DNA of 64,000 nucleotides from Cycas panzhihuaensis. Its lineage: Eukaryota > Cycadophyta. Position 1 is the stretch's first letter. The number at the start of each line of letters is the position of its first letter. The stretch is taken from NCBI GenBank assembly GCA_023213395.1, contig CM041465.1, positions 172,863,741 to 172,927,740 of the forward strand, in the 5' to 3' direction. Under the pieces are notes generated by a model. That model had not been told where the DNA came from. It did no database searches and was given only the letters and a program-made list of their open reading frames with translations. Made by a program: the position numbers and the translations under genes. Shown here one piece after another: positions 1 to 12,150 of the stretch.

Positions 1-3000
1 CATATAGTTACATACAATTGATAAAAGAGGAAAGCCAAGTATAAGAGTGCTTGGACTTAGATTCTTGGTTTGTTTGTTTCCTTTTTAATAGACTTACTTG
101 TGAGGATATGCTTGTTTCATTTCTACAAGTTGTCTGCATAATTAATATATAATAGATTTACATGTTGTTTAGTTTATTTGTTTGACTTATTTATATTTAT
201 TGCTTGTATATGCTTGATCACATTGTCAACCCCTTGTAATGGAAACAACATTCATAAAGACTATCACCCCCACATGGACAAAATTGGTTATCAGAACAAT
301 ATTGACTCATTATAGATGTATTGGATAAGAAGAGTTAAGGAGATACAAGAAGAGCAACAACCTTTTCTTTTAGTTGGAGATATAAGAAGACCCGTAAGAA
401 TTTCTTGGAGTTGTTAAACAAGGCCCCTAATCGAGAGCTCTCGTCATTAGCTAAGTATGTTTGGTGATAAGTCGGTATGTGAAGTGAGGTGTGACTAAAT
501 GCCAATTTCCAAACCTTAGACAACACTCATTCAATACCAAGGGGTATAAGATAAGTAGCGGGATTGTATATGTTTTCTTTTTCAATTTCTCTCATCTTCT
601 TATATCCCTTTTGATTTTTCTCAACAAAAAAAGAAAAAACATTAGAAACAAAGCATGAGTCAAACCTATGTTCATGAAATTTCACTTTAAGTCTCTAGGT
701 TGCTTATGTTTTACAAGTTGCACGTTGAGTCAACCCTATGTTGTATTTTTTATTGAACCTCTATGGACCTTTTTGTTGTGCAATTGTTTAGTTCTTCCCC
801 TTCACACCCCCTCTTCCTGTAAGAGGGCTAATTTGCTTGGGACCCCCCAAATCCCAAGCAAACACCTTGATCAAAGGTAGTTGTAGGCCTAAGGTGACTA
901 ATTGTTGGAGAAAATGGATTCATAAATATAAGTTATACAGGTGGCAAGTGATTCAACTTTTAGGCATCTAAATTTTTGGCTTTAATCTTCTAGATCTCTA
1001 TCTACATATAGGTTAGATGCTCTTATGTATTTTTGAGTATCTATGTCATTTTGGCTCTCTAACATGGTGAATGCATGACAGCATTATAAAACTATAACTA
1101 TCCTACTGAAAGGAATTCTACCATGGTTGATGTGTGGGTATTTTTCCCTAACAATGGTATTGTAGTATTTTATTCCATTATGAGTGTGTGTGAGCTTAGA
1201 TATGGCAACATGCCTGAGACTAATGTAAGCCAATTTTAAACATGGTGAAATTTCGTGCATGATGTGCCATTGCCAGTTCCAGCCTACTATGTTACCATCG
1301 TAGGATACCTTGCTACAATTACTATAGTGTAAATCAAAGTTGCAAAGCTTATGATGATAAGGTTATGCTATGTCTATTTATGCAATTATGGAGCCATAAC
1401 ATTTTTGTTGTTGAACCATAGAGCTCTATATAAATCTTGCATGTTGGAATGGTGATGATCGTTAAGCCACAGTGATAAATCTATGTGCTATACATTTAAT
1501 AATTGTCAAGTTGTCATGTTTGTGTTTTGATGATATGAAAAATGAGATGAGAGTCTAGAGCCTACTAATCAATACTTCTTTGTTTGTTTCCTAGATCTAA
1601 ATTCATGAATGAATTCTCCACAAAAGTTTCCAATTGGTTGAGTGGTGAATACCCACTAAGCAATCTAATTTTTTCCCACATAGATAAGTTCTCATGTTCT
1701 GATTCTATTTGATTACTTTTATGAAGTTATGCAATGGTTTATTAAATTGTATTTAATTACTCTTTTATGAGATGTTTTATGCATTGATGATGATACTGAA
1801 TTATGTATGTATGTTTGTTAGAGAGGGCCTATCATTTGCATTATAGTATCACATAGCTTTCATACATAATCATGTATCTCCAAACTTCTTGAATGACATG
1901 TTGCTTGTTGTTCCTATGATTTCATTGCATTTGTTTTCTTGAGCTCACACAATCATACATGAGTGGTCATTTTAGGTGGTATCAAAGCAGCTGTTTTGCT
2001 GCCATTTTGTGCTCACGAGAAGCAGGTTGTTATAGATTCCTCAAATTCATTGAAAACAAGATTAACCTCCAAACAAATTGCATCCAATTGAGATCAATCA
2101 CACTAAGGGAGGATGCTTTTGGATTCCTGTTTTTAAACTCATCAACATACACATATCAGTAGCAAATTCAACATCATGCAGAACAGTTTTTATTTTTATT
2201 TTTTTCTAGACATTCATAAGCAATGAAAGTAGGATTTTCTCTGTGAAAATTCAACAAGCATAAGCAACTTGATGGAAAGAAGACATTCAGTCACGAAAAA
2301 TCAGCCTAGATATCAAGAACTTTTCCTCAATGTGAAACATAAACATGACAGATTCCCATTTACATCAACTAACAAAATCACATCAATGACTCTCCCATGA
2401 TTTAACATACCAACATGACAGAGTTCATGCTTTGTGAAAGCATAATCATTGTGTGCTACAATAATATCCCATCAACTATTGAGACAATCTATCCACTAAG
2501 AGATACTAACATCTCAAATTCCTCATCAGTGCTAAGAATTAAAACTTAGAACTAACATAAGTAACCACAATGAAAAGCTGCCTAACTACTTTTGCCTATT
2601 AGGAGTTACAAACTTCATTGTGTACGTAAAATTCATCTAGCAAACTGTAATTCTCTTAGTTGCAACTAAAAGCAAATGCAACACCAGATAGTTGTGTGTT
2701 TTAATGGTTACAATGACGCAATTATTTTACAGAGAGTTTTATATGATAGGTGTCTTCTTGTTCTTGTGGCTGCTACTAACAATCTAAACTACTTGGCCAA
2801 TCACGTGTGAATTAACTATGCCAATTGTCAAAAATTTAAGTCACCGTTGTGCATTTGAGGCATTGTTTTTGATCCATCATGGGTTCAAAGCAAAGAACTG
2901 TCACAACCTTCAACTGTAACAAGATTCCAACTCCTCACCATCACAGGATTGCACGTCCAAGATTATTTCTTTGCACATAACCATGAGGAAGACCTTACAC

Positions 3001-6000
3001 AATTCCTGAGGCTCAGAGCTTGATCACAAGTATAATCTACTGAAGCACAAATGGTATCTTGAACTGATCATTATTTATTTATTCATTTTAAGTTGAAAAC
3101 TTGCATTAAAAATAACAGGCACGTTTACTAAGCATGACATTGGCTCCAACCCAACCAATAATAGCCAAATGAACCAAGAGCTTCATGATTATACTGCCTC
3201 ATTGCAATATAATTGATATAAAGTTATAGAACTTTATCAGTTCAGAATATCTACCACCAAAAAACACTGGTCAATGGCACTAGCCTCGTAGGATCACATC
3301 TTGACCCCATAGCTTTTGCAAGTGTAAGGGCTAAGAATAAGGTAATCATATATTTCTGTTTTTTCTTCTTTTTGAATTAATTAGATATTTCTTTTGGTAA
3401 AATAATTCTTCAAAACTTAAGTCTTGGGACTAAAACATCATTTGTTTGTTTGTTTAATTTTCCAATTAAAGGAATTATTTGAAGGTAATCCTTAAGGTCG
3501 GTTGAGAATGCCTGTCCACTAGTCCCTCGGCTATAAGTGCTAACAATGTAAAGAATGGCTGTGTTGCAGCTTTGATCCACTTCCTAATTGTTTGAGGTGG
3601 TCTTGCCTTGTGATGACAGCATGATCCTCGTTGTTCCTTGAAACCCCATTGTGCTACTCAGGCTTAATGAGCAAACCCAAGTTGATGAATCAGAGAGATA
3701 TGGCTATTCCAACCCAAATAAAGCAATTGGGTGACTTGGATGTCAAGAACCAAACCCACATCTACACCAACCATTATGTGCCTTTGGGACATTGGATGCC
3801 TCAATCTAGATACATTGCTTGCAAGGTCCTATGTGGATAGCATGCAATATAGCACTCATATCTGACCTTAGATATATCTAGACCATAAAATTTGTGAAAT
3901 ATGAAAATGGCAACAACCTCCACCTGGTTTGCATCAAGGTGGAGGCTACTCCAGAAATCACAAGCATCATCAGCATGTTGTTCCTACCTTATCTGCAATG
4001 AAATAGACCCAAAACTGAAGAAATTCCAAGTAATCAGACACCATTCTTTCTACCTGCCAACTAAAAACATTAGGCAGAGGGATGCATTTTACAATTGTTA
4101 AGCATCCATCATCCCATCACTCAATGTAAAGCCCTCTCATCCATTGTCTGCCAGACTATAACGATCTCCATGCCTTCAAATTCTACCCAATTGATACAGA
4201 ACATAAGATAGAGCTCTAAGAGATGGTAAGTTGAAATGCATTTTCAGATTTCCTACCAAGAATCCCTTCCAGTTGCCCCATTCTTGGCCTTGAGGAATCG
4301 TGTGTATGGTGACTTCCAATTGAATCTCCACCTTTCAGATTCAGACAATTCTCAAAGAAACTCCGCATCCTACTTGATTTACCATTGTCATATCAATGAT
4401 TTGCAGCATAATCTGCCCCTTTTTAACTTTCAAAAAGCAATATAAAAAATCAGCCCTTTTTTGAACAGGACAAATAAATTTAAAAAACTGTGGTTGGCAT
4501 GTGATGAATGGGACAAGTGCATTAAAAAACCACACATAAACTATATGAAAGAATTATCCTTTTTTAATGCCAAATCAAATATTGAAATGAGCTTTAAGCA
4601 CTATGGTGGGGTGGAAAATCCCAATCAACGCAAAGGCATCAAGCATCCTATGAACTATTGAACTTTAATTGGCTCCACCAGAATAGACTTCTTATCATGC
4701 AACTAAAAAGAATAAATGCAAAAGCAGATAGGGAAGAGCAAGCTACGGATGATAAAGCTGGTACACAAGTATAGAAAAAAAAAAATTACCTAAAGCTGAA
4801 AATAGAAATAAAATTTTTTAACATACTCAAAGCCCTCCACATAAAAATCAATCATAGGCACTCCAACAGCAATGCATGCAGACTCACAATTCACAGGAAA
4901 AACATTGTTAAAATTCCCAAATAGGAAAGGCCACACCCAAAATTGAATTAATCGATGGCAGCCTACACATGATGTTCATCTATACTTCACCTTATCTTAC
5001 CAAGATTCCATATTCACATGCCCTGCTTGGTGCTAAACCTTAGTCACCTGGTGCAAGAGGGCAACAGGGCCCAATGTGGCCTGCCTAAAATTTGGTTTGC
5101 TGGGAGTATAGGTGCGTCCAATTTGCAGATGGGTCAGGCGTGAAACTGTAATGTACATAAGGTGTAGAAGTATAACATCAATACGATGAACAGAATTTGA
5201 TAACATAAATATCATCAGTTTAATAAGCAAAATTGTGAAATACCACAATATTGCAATTAAATAATTAATAACAAATAATGAAATTGGTTTAGCAGTATAT
5301 CCTCATCCCTGACTATACAGTCTGAAAACTACTTCCTCTTCACCCTAAAATCCAAATATTCTCTGATATGTTACTTTGTTAGACAAGATTCAAACTCAAA
5401 ATGATGACAAATGTAAGAAAAGCTTGGATTGGTTGACAAGATGCAAGCTCAAGTAGTATTTATGGTACAGTAATAACACAAACGTTTTGTGAAAATGTCT
5501 GTACTCTATATAAGCAAAATCTCTAATGCTTGACAGAACTCCATTGTCCAGATCATTAACCTACTATGACAACAATGTCAAGTCCTGACCCCTGTCGAAC
5601 AATAATGCTCAGATCATTCATAATATGATCTATTTTTAAATTCAATTATGTAGACCAGCTTTAGTCTGTTCTTGTAGAAAACCTTCCTAGTGTTGACAAT
5701 GCATATTTTGCACAACTCCATTTGTGAGAGTGCTGACTCAAAATGTAGCATTCCTCCTTGCTTTCCTACCAGGAGCCTCTTCTCATTTTGAATTCTTGGA
5801 AATTGATTTGATAGCTTTGGTTGGAAAACAATTCAAACCCTCAGGAACAAATGCATCACCTTTCTCAGGCAAATACAATCATAATAAAAGTAGCTATTCT
5901 AAAACATAATACATTCAAACTATCAAAGACATGCCCATGGAGGAAAACATAGAAACTCGTGCCAGCAAAATTGCACCACAGATCATAATGCCTCCCTGAG

Positions 6001-6099
6001 AGAGTAATCAATCTCCTTGCAGAATAACAAGCACAACATCATGAACTCTGAGAACAAGTTTCTGGAACTGTAATCGTCTTGCAATATGAATTGTAGGAA
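1..6099. other. Unassigned non-coding host flank
   Basis: No open frame here has recognisable protein similarity, and the short frames in it are what AT-rich DNA gives by chance. I see no LTR pair, tRNA or rRNA. It lies downstream of the minus-strand GTPase exon, so it is the 3' flank of that gene or intergenic DNA. One primer-binding-site-like string at 1977-1990 (TGGTATCAAAGCAG) may be a relic of an old copia or gypsy element, but no LTR could be paired with it. Confidence 0.6.
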
Positions 6100-6231
6100 T
6101 TAAATTTACGTTTTTGGTTCAATGACTCCTGGCACTGATGCATTGGATGGAAAATCATGTAGCCCTCCACCACTTCCTGTGCATAATCTTCAACAGCCAT
6201 CTTGAGGGGAGCCGTATGATGGTAATGTGCT
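6100..6231 (-). other. Probable start of the 3' UTR of the GTPase gene
   Basis: This sequence directly follows the stop codon of the minus-strand exon. It is less AT-rich than the DNA further left and has no long open frame in the sense direction, as expected of a 3' UTR. No clear AATAAA-type polyadenylation signal could be placed, so the transcript end is unknown. Assignment rests on position only. Confidence 0.4.
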
Positions 6232-6471
6232 TTAGGGAGCCATATCTAATGTGTAGTGACCAAGCTTCCCCAACCTGAAAAGATTTAATATCTTCCTAGC
6301 AGCTTTATTATGTCCAGCTTCACCTGAATTAGGAGGAATTCTGAAAGCTTTTTGCAAAGCACTGAACTGAGTCTCAATCAGACTTTCCAGGTCATCTTCA
6401 TTCTCTAAATTACCCTTGAATGCTGAAAATGTTTTAAAGAGGGCCTTCTGAACTTCAGATACAGCATGATC
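6232..6471 (-). CDS. SIN2: C-terminal exon of a mitochondrial DAR GTPase 2 (SIN2-like)
   Basis: Read on the minus strand, this gives 79 codons and a TAA stop (6234-6232). The peptide opens DHAVSEVQKALF, continues with DLESLIETQFSALQKA and ends LFRLGKLGHYTLDMAP. This helical C-terminal tail pattern (acidic DLE-LIE, QF--LQKA, then LFR-G-LG---LD) fits what I recall of plant DAR GTPase 2, a circularly permuted P-loop GTPase of the YlqF/RbgA group. Family members assist large-subunit ribosome assembly in mitochondria; Arabidopsis SIN2 is needed for ovule integument growth. The exon is preceded by a minus-strand acceptor TTTGTGTAG (AG at 6473-6472) and starts in phase 0. The GTPase motifs themselves (NKxD, GxPNVGKS, DTPG) are on exons not found in the window. 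The frame has no internal stop, unlike all transposon genes nearby, which suggests a working gene. Confidence 0.78.
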   Translation of the reverse strand, partial: DHAVSEVQKALFKTFSAFKGNLENEDDLESLIETQFSALQKAFRIPPNSGEAGHNKAARKILNLFRLGKLGHYTLDMAP

Positions 6472-7254
6472 CTACACAAATCAGAGAGGAAAATATACTC
6501 CTTAAGATGTGAAATTAAAGGGCAATCCATAAAGTATTTCAAAACACAAGCTATATGCTGAAAGACACTGTGCATGCATGTACAAATCGGTTTACAATCC
6601 ATTCTTCTGTTCCCTACTGCTAAACTCCAGTCTCCAGATATAATTGACTAATGCATACCATGAAAGTAAGTTCAATAAGGTACTTCATATATAATGTTAA
6701 CCCCAGAGGGATTCACACATCACGCAACAACATTGTTGCCTTTTCGGCATACGGCAAAAATGAATTCATTAAGGCATTTCATGGAGACATGAGTCCATAG
6801 AGGTTCACAAATCACGCAGTCATGCTGTTCCCTTTTTTTTAATAAGTTACCACTTTTTACATCACTAGTATCATGTTGCTTAGCGTGTTCTTCAAGTCTT
6901 AGTTGAATTCGTTCAATTCTAAGTTCAATGGTTCTTATTACCAACTCTTCCAATATCTGGTGTTTTCGCCACTTGAGATGACAAGTTCCAACCCAAGCTT
7001 TGAAGTTTTCTCTACTCAGTCAACTGTAATAATCTGTTGTGTGTGCCCTACATCATCCAAAAACTAGGAAACACAAAAGTAATCTGAAGCTACCTAAAGT
7101 TTCTTGACAAATTTACTAGGTGAAGGGTTGGGCCCCTAATGCCTGACTTTTATCATGAGACAATTGTCCCTGTAGCTATTCCAAATTGCAAAGCTGCACA
7201 ACACACAAAGACACAACAAAATGCAGGTTGTTGAGCACTTCTTGCAGAGGTGAT
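6472..7254 (-). other. Intron segment of the GTPase gene, left of the transposon nest
   Basis: This stretch lies between the splice acceptor at 6472-6474 and the LTR of the large gypsy element. It holds no exon that I can assign to the GTPase. A minus-strand open run at about 6830-7010 encodes a charged, helix-forming peptide (ELRIERIQLRLEEHAKQ) with no family I recognise; it could be an unknown exon or chance. The last five bases, GTGAT at 7250-7254, are the left target-site duplication of the gypsy insertion. Confidence 0.5.
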
Positions 7255-8162
7255 TGTTGGGGTATATTTTGGCACATAAACTATGGGAAAGATGGAATGC
7301 AAGCTTGTATTGACCAGAGGAATGCAGGTATGGACCATACGGAGGTATGAACAGCCCCAAAAAAATGAAATACATGCTGTCTGGGTATGTATTACAGGTA
7401 CATACCTTTTCAGGTATGCAATATAGGTGCGCACTTTTTCGGATACGCTAGTAGACGAAACAATATGCATGACCAGAGCAGACCTAAAGGCAACCAAATC
7501 TGATAACATCAGCCAAGACAGAGATACGTACGGACGTACGGATGGGAAAGAGACCATTAAAGAGATTTAATCATGTGATTAAACAAAAAGGTACATTGGT
7601 TACAAAAAAGTATGGTTATGATTTTGGGTCATAACCTTTTCACTCAAAAGACATCAAAAGGAGGTATTTAATGATACCTTGGGAATCAATCCAGCGGTGA
7701 GAGCCAAGTATTCAATCCACGAGGCAGTACAAAAGTACAAGTACCAAGGAGGATAGCACGGATTGATGATTCAATAGATGCATTCCATGATACATTCCAT
7801 TTTGGAATATATGTGACAAAATAGTGTGTATACAGCTGGAAAGTATATAGGATACATTCCAAAACTGAATGTATTGATCTTATTGCTTAATAAAGTGAAG
7901 AGTTACGTGGAAAATTCTGTATTATGTGTGTCATAATGATTGCATAAGGAATATATGTTGATTTGTGTACTGTTGTGCTGAATTCATAATGATGTTGTGA
8001 TGAATTAAGGATGAATGTGTGATGATACTATGTACATGGAAACCTTAATAATACTCAATGGAAATATAAGCATGTTGACCGTATCCTAAGCTAGACTACC
8101 AACCAAGTGATCTCTTGACAAGTGCATTTCTCACAAGTGTAGTGAGAAAATACAAGTCAATA
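7255..8162 (+). repeat. 5' LTR of G0
   Basis: This 908-bp LTR begins TGTTGGGGTATATTTTGGCA and ends at AATA just before the primer-binding site. Its partner is 26836-27688 plus 44684-44699. The 5' copy carries an extra stretch of about 36 bp near 7397-7432 that the 3' copy lacks, which explains the length difference. Scattered substitutions are visible by eye, so the insertion is not recent. Confidence 0.9.
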
Positions 8163-8176
8163 TTGGTTCCATTGCC
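8163..8176 (+). other. Primer-binding site of G0, tRNA-Asp-like
   Basis: TTGGTTCCATTGCC follows the 5' LTR directly. The same string recurs after the LTR of G4, and TTGGTTCCGTTGCCGG occurs in G1. From TGG onward it resembles the plant tRNA-Asp primer site (TGGCGCCGTTGCCGG) with two or three differences, so tRNA-Asp or a related tRNA is the likely primer. Confidence 0.65.
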
Positions 8177-8302
8177 TACGTCCACTGAGGAGGGACTGGG
8201 CCAGCAGTTTCACAAGGGGAGTATGTTTAAAAGACAAGGAACCCTGGCTGTCGTTGTGATGGCAAACTATAACTAAGCCTCCGACAGCCAGGGTACCTTC
8301 CA

Positions 8303-10256
8303 ATGCCACCTAAGAGGCCTTCAAGGGCGGGAGAGCCACAAAAGGGAACTCACCTAAAGGGAAAGAAACAAGTAGACAAAGGGCATTACAATGGTAAAAG
8401 GAATCTAAATTGAGAAGGACAAGGAGATTGAGCCTAAATAATAATGAGACTAAGGGATGGTCCTTTGAAGAATTTGAGGCAAGTGGAGTCCATACACCTC
8501 AAGAACAAGGTGAGGAAAGAAATGGAGAGCAAATAGTACTAACACCTCCCCAATTGAATATGAACTTTTAAGCCCAGAAAAGGAGGAAAATTTAAAAAGA
8601 AATTTGGAACAAAGTGACATTATAAATGAAAAAGAAACCCTAGGGAAGGAAGAACATATAAATCTGGACGATACCCTGAAGGACCTAAGTGATAACAAGA
8701 AGAAGGTGGAGGGAGGTCCCTCAACAGACTGGGAGAATAAATTAATAAGACGACTATTTGAAGATTCATCGAACAAGGGGTCCAAACAATCATACTTAGT
8801 GGTCACACCATTAACGGTATAAGTGCTAGGAGTACTTGACCCTATTCATCTAACAACACCATTTCAAAATCCTCTATTTAAGAGAGATAGTGTTGCACCA
8901 AGCACACTAAATACATCACTCAAAGTGAAGAGTGACGAGAAGGGAATGGAATCTCTAAAGAAGTCAAATTCTGAAGGAGAAACATCACCACCACTGGGAG
9001 GGACACTACTGTAGTTGGCAAGGATGGATGACTCAAAGGACTTTGGGAAATTAATATTTCATGACACATCTAATGCAGTAGAGCATGTGTATTTATTTCA
9101 AAATTTGATCAATGTGAAAAAAATCACAGATGAGCATGAGATAAAAGCAAGGTTTGCTTGTACACTAAGGGAAGTACCATTGGCATGGTACAAAGAGTTG
9201 GATAAAACAGAAACTTGGGCAAACATAAAGAAGTCATTCAAGGAAAGATTTCAAAAATTCTGTAGCAATGAGGCTGTTGAGATTGCCCTTAGGGAAATCA
9301 AACAAAGGCTAGGCAAATCAGTATTAATTTATATTAGTCCTATGAAAATAATCACTGCCAACATGATCAATGAGACAATTACAGATCATAACATGAAGAA
9401 TTACTTTGTTAGAGGGTTGAACGAAAAATTGAGATCTATGATGCATGCACATCCCCTAAAGTTGTTTAAGAATGCTCAGGAGTTGGCATTGGATTTTGAA
9501 GCCAAAATGGATGCCCAATCCGGAGGACATGACCCCTTATTACTTAGACTACAAGATGAGATAAGAGAAATGAAACAAAATCAATATAATCGACCCCTCT
9601 GCCAAATGGAAATATCAAAAGAGGAATCATAAATTGAAGTTTTAAAGAAAGAAGTAGCAAGACTTAGGATAGAAAATAAGAAAGCGGAAGAAAAAGCCAA
9701 GAAGAAGGAAGATTGGGAATTCAAAATTGAAAAATGGTGTCACATATGTGAAGAAAGCTCGCATACAACCAAGGAATGTGAGATAAACCCGAAAAACAAC
9801 ACAATGCATCAAAGGGATAAATGGTGCCATATATGTGACATGGATAGTCACAACACAAGGGATTGTTTCTATAACCCAAGAGGGAGAGGTTATAGAGGAT
9901 GTGGTTAGGGGAGAGGAAGCAACCCACCCGGGAATGTATATACAATGAGGAGCACACTAGAACCCTTGAAGAAAAAACAACTGACGGGTAGATGTTTGAT
10001 TTGTTTACAATTTAATCATTAGAAGTCGGATTGCCCAACCAAACAAGACTATGAGCACAAACAATTCATGTGTAACAATTGTGGTCCAAGCGAGCATAAG
10101 AATGAAGAATGCAAAGGAAAAACCAAAACAACTAATTTAATGACCATCATCCTCGAAAATAGAAAAAATGTGAAACTTCAAAATAAACAAAAAGGGAAAG
10201 AGGTAGGAAGCAAAGAATATCCAAGCCCTAAAGTGGACATTGATCGATTTAAATAG
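8303..10256 (+). pseudogene. gag: G0 gag polyprotein with four CCHC zinc knuckles
   Basis: The start at ATG 8303 (Met-Pro-Pro-Lys-Arg-Pro) is chosen because G4 and G1 have a matching MPP[K/R] start at the same place. The N-terminal region (8604-9014) is acidic and low in hydrophobics and matches G4 52088-52324 (WENKLIRRLFED versus WENHLIRQLFED). The capsid-like Retrotrans_gag core is at 9015-9632 (PLAWYKELDKTETWANIKKSF). Then follow CX2CX4HX4C knuckles at about 9736-9780, 9824-9870, 9991-10040 and 10066-10113. Stops at 8820, 9013, 9630, about 9908 and 10021 break the frame, the last one inside knuckle three. Gag forms the particle and packages element RNA in the cytoplasm. Four knuckles is more than the usual one or two for plant gypsy gag. 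Confidence 0.82.
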
Positions 10257-10940
10257 GCAAAACAAGTGTTGGAGAAACTAGCCCAACAGGAAATCGAAAC
10301 AATGTTGCCAATGGGCAAACTAGAAACAAAATATGTCTACGTTAGGAAAAATAGACCCAAGGAGAAAAAACCATAGGAGCAAAAGATGCAACCTTAGTTG
10401 GTTCAGGTGGAGGAATTGTTCAAAGGGTTACCAATGGAAGATATCCCTTGAATGTTGTTGCTAATGGAAAATCTAGTAAAGCAGTTGCAATTAACAATTC
10501 CTTATACCAAGTGATCAATTGGATTAAGGCAGGAATACTACAACAACAAGAAATCAGAAAAAGTTTGAAAAAGATAATGCTATCATTTAATTTGGATCCT
10601 ATGGTCACAATTACAGTCTTGGAGGAAACATTTTCAAAAGTGATTGTGGATAGGGGAGTAACAGTAAATGGCAGAAATTGGGAAGTCCCAAGTTGGAGGC
10701 TACGACCTACTCACTCAAGTTAGCAAATGAACTATTGGTAAGACGGGTCAGAAGGCTAGCAAATATAAAGGTGGATGTGGCAAGAATTGCAGTCTAAATC
10801 AATTTTACCATCGTGGAAACAAAGGAAGGAGCAATACCCTATCCAACATTGTTGGGTTGCCCATGGTTGTACAAAACTCAATGTCTCCAGAATTGGATGG
10901 ATGTGAATTTCACATTATTGGACAAAGGAAGTGAAGTGGT
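10257..10940 (+). pseudogene. pro: G0 aspartic protease region
   Basis: Between the knuckles and the next insertion the reading frame encodes a retropepsin-like segment. The active-site string is VIVDRGVTVN at about 10640-10670, followed by a frameshift, then LANELLV and, further on, LLGCPWLY. G4 has VDRGATVNILP and G1 has VDGGSGVNVLP at the same position. The catalytic Asp is kept; the residue after it is Arg in place of the usual Ser/Thr. D-x-G-[AS]-x-[VI]-N-x-[ML]-P is typical of the Athila/Tat branch. The product would cut the polyprotein, but frameshifts near 10670 and stops inactivate it. Confidence 0.72.
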
Positions 10941-11467
10941 CCTCCCAATGTTGGGGGAAAAATTCAATTGAGATAATATCAGATGATGCCTCAAGTGCAA
11001 CAATTGCAAGCGAAGAAATTACATCTTCTTTTGATGAAAGCAACTTATACCATGCAATAGAAGAACTGACCAAGCTAATTAATTCTCAAGAGATGGAACC
11101 AACTTACTTCGGAGAAATTTACAACTTTTCTGACAATGAGAATGGGACAAAGTTTGTGAATTATTGGCTGTAGGATGCGTATAAAGTCAACCCTTCATCT
11201 TATAGGTGTAATCTACTTTCCAGGGATGTAATTGATGATATTAATATTAACTCTAAATCTTTTGACTATATGAGTACAAATGATAACATAGAAAGTAGTG
11301 TAAGAAATGATGATAGTATAACTCAAACCCTAGACCAAAATCCTGATACCCTTAATATAGACCCCTACCCTAGTTTACTTTCCAATAAACCCATATTCCC
11401 TAACCCCAACCCTTCCTCTACCTTTGGCGTGGGTCCTATGGTAGATTGCCCTTTCCCATCCCTGTCT
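10941..11467 (+). pseudogene. G0 linker between protease and second gag-like domain, left part
   Basis: Two open runs (10931-11173 and 11270-11470) encode acidic, Ser/Asn/Pro-rich peptide without a recognised domain, for example AIEELTKLINSQEMEPTYF and NPNPSSTFGVGPMVDCPF. The run is interrupted by the solo copia LTR. Compatible acidic sequence (IGTESEEVEKELAE) resumes at 12055-12150, so this was probably one coding stretch joining protease to the second gag-like domain. Confidence 0.5.
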
Positions 11468-12048
11468 TAGCTATTAAACCTTATGTTTACATGTTAAGAT
11501 TATGTACTTTAATTTTTATGTAATATGTGTACTTTTGTACTTTAGGGGTGACTTATCACTTAAGTGATAAAGTGCACACCCACATTCTTTCTAGTGACAC
11601 AACGTTGTCACTAAAGGGTCAAATGGACCCTCATGCTTTTTTGCTCACATGAGAGCCCAAAAGGACACATGTCCAACATGCAAGGCATGTATCTTGGATG
11701 TTTGACACTTGTCAAACATCCAAGGCCTTAGGTCTCTCATTTCACTCTATATAATGAGACCTCTCCTCATTGTCTCATAAGAGAGTTGGAGCTGTATTGT
11801 TATCTTTGTCGGTTGCTAATCAAATTGTTCATTCTTTGGAGGTTGGACCAATTCCAACTCCACATATTGGGTATCATTTTCTCTTGCTCCTTCATTCATG
11901 TTTTGTCTCTTTGCTTTCTCTTTACCTTGAGATTATTATACTTGTTTGTATTTCTGCAACTAGAACTAGAGTGATCCTAGTTTCTAGATCTAGGGACTGT
12001 TGAGGCCATCTAGCCTCTTTTCATATTAGCCCGAGGGAGGAGATAACA
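11468..12048 (+). repeat. Solo LTR of the C3 copia family
   Basis: This 581-bp copy matches the C3 LTR at 54657-55234 (578 bp) and the partial copy at 61750-61959 from the shared start CTATTAAACCTTATGTTTAC. No primer-binding site follows and no copia genes are near, so it is a solo LTR left by recombination. It has an 18-bp perfect palindrome at 11553-11570, a hairpin with 14-bp arms at 11693-11706 and 11711-11724, and a TATATAA box at 11748-11754. The right end near AACA (12048) is set by length and is less certain; no clean target duplication could be found. Confidence 0.75.
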
Positions 12049-12150
12049 ATCCTTCTCCATCTTCTTTAGAGGTACACCCACTCAGCAATAGGTCCTTTTC
12101 AACTATCGGCACTGAATCAGAAGAAGTAGAAAAGGAACTAGCGGAAAGTT
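12049..12150 (+). pseudogene. G0 linker fragment between two insertions
   Basis: An open frame without stops encodes NPSPSSLEVHPLSNRSF and then an acidic run. It connects the stretch before the solo LTR with the gag-like domain after G1, which supports these being one gene of G0. The last five bases AAAGT (12146-12150) are the left target duplication of G1; the right one is AAAAT (21480-21484). Confidence 0.5.

Noticed and set aside
7136-7557. Minus-strand ORFs of 79 and 134 codons over the G0 LTR, and the similar 26633-27063 set
   Set aside because: They recur in both LTRs with different frames and lengths and overlap the LTR start, so they are LTR by-products.
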